The notes beneath the pieces are model-generated. The model was given only the letters and a program-made list of their open reading frames with translations, was not told where the DNA came from and ran no database searches. The translations under genes and the position numbers were made by a program. Shown piece by piece: positions 62,852 through 64,000 of a stretch of 64,000 nt of DNA (its first letter is position 1; every line of letters begins with the position of its first letter). Origin of the DNA: an uncultured Roseobacter sp. (GTDB lineage: Bacteria > Pseudomonadota > Alphaproteobacteria > Rhodobacterales > Rhodobacteraceae); assembly GCF_947495275.1 (NCBI RefSeq), contig NZ_CANLYL010000003.1, positions 372,001 through 436,000 of the forward strand. Direction: 5' to 3'.

Positions 62852-63373
62852 ATGAAAAAACTACTGCCAATTGTGATGCTTCTGGTTGGGTCGGGGGCCG
62901 GCGTGGGCGCGGGTATCTTTCTGCGACCACCTCCGGAACCAGTGGATGTCGCTGTGGAGAAAGAAGAAGGGGCGGAACATGAGAAATCCGTAGAAAAAAG
63001 CGCTGATGAACACGAGCAGGCGGCTTCCGATGAACTTGCTACAGATGGCATGGAGTATGTTCGATTACCGAACCAGTTTGTGATTCCTTTGGTCGATAAA
63101 GAGCGCGTATCTGCATTGGTTGTCATGACTCTTAGTCTAGAAGTGACACAGGGATACGCGGAAGAGGTCCTGGAAAAAGAGCCCAAGCTCAGAGATGAAA
63201 TTTTGCGCGTCCTGTTTGATCATGCGACCGTCGGGGGTTTCAATGGTGAATTTGCAAATACTGATAATCTCGATGTAGTAAGACGCAATCTGCGTAAAGT
63301 CGTTCAGAATGTGTTGGGACCGGAAATCGGCCATGATGTGCTAATTTTCGAAATTGCGCGCCAAGATTACTAG
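62852..63373 (+). CDS. fliL: Flagellar basal body-associated protein FliL
   Basis: 173 residues. An N-terminal membrane anchor (LLPIVMLLVGSGAGVGAGIF) is followed by a Glu/Lys-rich linker and a periplasmic FliL domain (YVRLPNQFVIPLVDKERVSA, and LRKVVQNVLGPEIGHDVLIF). FliL supports stator function. It is the last flagellar gene seen; sequence related to an insertion element begins about 120 bases later. Confidence 0.92.
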   Translation: MKKLLPIVMLLVGSGAGVGAGIFLRPPPEPVDVAVEKEEGAEHEKSVEKSADEHEQAASDELATDGMEYVRLPNQFVIPLVDKERVSALVVMTLSLEVTQGYAEEVLEKEPKLRDEILRVLFDHATVGGFNGEFANTDNLDVVRRNLRKVVQNVLGPEIGHDVLIFEIARQDY

Positions 63374-63489
63374 TGGAGAGAATTCGGTAGCCGCCACCGT
63401 GTTGAAGTATTCTATTTGCAGGTCGCCTTCTCCTCCTGAGTTATTCGGCCTTTCAAACGAGGACCTGGCAAGGTTTGGTTGAGCAGCCC

Positions 63490-63690
63490 CACTTGAGTGG
63501 TCCAAATTGAAAGTTAGTGCATGATTGGCCTTTGGTCCATCAAGACGATGGCTTCAGGCGCAGGCGGGCGGTAGCCCAAAGCACTGTGTGGTCGCTTGGT
63601 GTTGTAGTGGTTCCTCCATCTTTCGATAATGATTTGGGCCTCACGGAGCGAATAGAAGATTTCACCGTTGAGCAATTCGGTCTTAGGTAG
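63490..63690. mobile_element. Remnant of an IS3-type insertion sequence
   Basis: The region contains the transposase 3' fragment and a short tail from about 63490 that may hold the element end. No complete terminal inverted repeat pair or target duplication is visible. Boundaries are approximate. Confidence 0.6.
63514..63684 (-). pseudogene. C-terminal fragment of an IS3-family transposase
   Basis: 56 codons on the minus strand: LNGEIFYSLREAQIIIERWR then NHYNTKRPHSALGYRPPAPE. This is the end of the integrase core of IS3-group (IS407-like) OrfB, including the conserved W-x-x-x-Y-N-x-x-R-P-H. Upstream in frame the sequence is no longer transposase-like, so most of the gene is gone. Only the 3' end of the element remains. 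Confidence 0.85.
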
Positions 63691-63746
63691 CAAATGCACC
63701 AAATTGCCATCTGGATGGCTGGCGAGATCTTGTGTGGAATGGCGGC

Positions 63747-63958
63747 ATGTCGAAACCATTGATTGTTCACACGCTGACAGAGAAGCGGGCCGAGATACTG
63801 GGCCAGATTTAAGCATTCGAGGCGTAGTCGCACATGCGAAGCACGATCTGGCGCATGTGAACGCGACGATTGAACTGTTCGCCGCACCTGAGCGGCAGCG
63901 TGCCCGGTACATTGTGAGCCATGGGTTCTTCAAGAAGGGCGAGATCGCGGATAGATAG
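63747..63958 (+). pseudogene. Decayed small gene of a kind associated with mobile DNA
   Basis: An ATG at 63747 starts MSKPLIVHTLTEKRAEILGQ, which hits a TAA at 63810 and another stop at the end of AFEA. After a frame change the same protein continues as VVAHAKHDLAHVNATIELFA, then APERQRARYIVSHGFFKKGE, ending at 63958. Intact proteins of this pattern exist in many alphaproteobacteria; their function is unknown. One nonsense codon and one indel make this copy dead. Confidence 0.7.
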
Positions 63959-64000
63959 TTGAAACGTATTGCGGCGAAGGTTGGTTTGAAATCCGCCCGG

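Noticed and set aside
1-64000. CRISPR arrays, tRNA or rRNA genes, defence islands, intact prophage
   Set aside because: No regularly spaced repeats, no tRNA or rRNA sequence and no phage or defence gene was recognised on reading.

Overview
The window is chromosomal DNA from an alphaproteobacterium of the Roseobacter group (Rhodobacterales). The evidence is a dnaA-dnaN-recF run, FlaF/FlbT flagellin control, a rhizobial-type asparaginase, Hint-domain proteins of the kind common in this order, several polyamine ABC genes, and a serC leader of the type known from alphaproteobacteria. The genus cannot be fixed from sequence alone; Roseobacter or a close relative is plausible.

Layout. 1-5.1 kb (minus strand): dnaA, dnaN, recF and a partial LysE-type exporter, with rpsT behind dnaA. 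5.3-10.6 kb: orphan sensor kinase, enoyl-CoA hydratase and mutM on the minus strand, then ubiE-ubiB on the plus strand. 10.6-15.9 kb: thiolase, an XRE/cupin regulator, the threonine-degrading pair kbl-tdh, a small membrane protein and a metallophosphatase. 15.9-19.8 kb: the serine genes serA and serC, divergent from serB, with a structured serC leader. 19.8-25.4 kb: YCII protein, asparaginase, IalB-like protein, rlmN, DsbA-like protein, two small membrane proteins and a LOG-family protein. 25.5-32.7 kb: dapD and dapE (lysine/diaminopimelate) with two unknown genes and two adjacent Hint proteins between them. 32.7-37.9 kb: rnr, GST, WYL regulator and a lytic transglycosylase.

37.9-51.3 kb is a polyamine island. 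It has one complete ABC transporter on the minus strand with two oversized permeases, a class III aminotransferase, a GntR/FCD regulator, and a second complete ABC transporter on the plus strand ending in an FAD amine oxidase. Uptake, transamination and oxidation of putrescine-like amines probably work together under the GntR protein. The most unusual DNA found is here: three perfect, interleaved inverted repeats (43584-43649) in front of the first transporter, whose pairings exclude one another.

51.3-63.4 kb is a flagellar cluster: fliK-flgD; flgJ-like-flgN; flagellin-flaF-flbT-DUF1217; fliI; flgBC-fliE-fliQ-flgFGAH-fliL. Just after fliL the operon runs into a truncated IS3-type transposase and a decayed IS-associated gene. 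Genes are packed tightly throughout; five convergent pairs touch or overlap at their stop codons.
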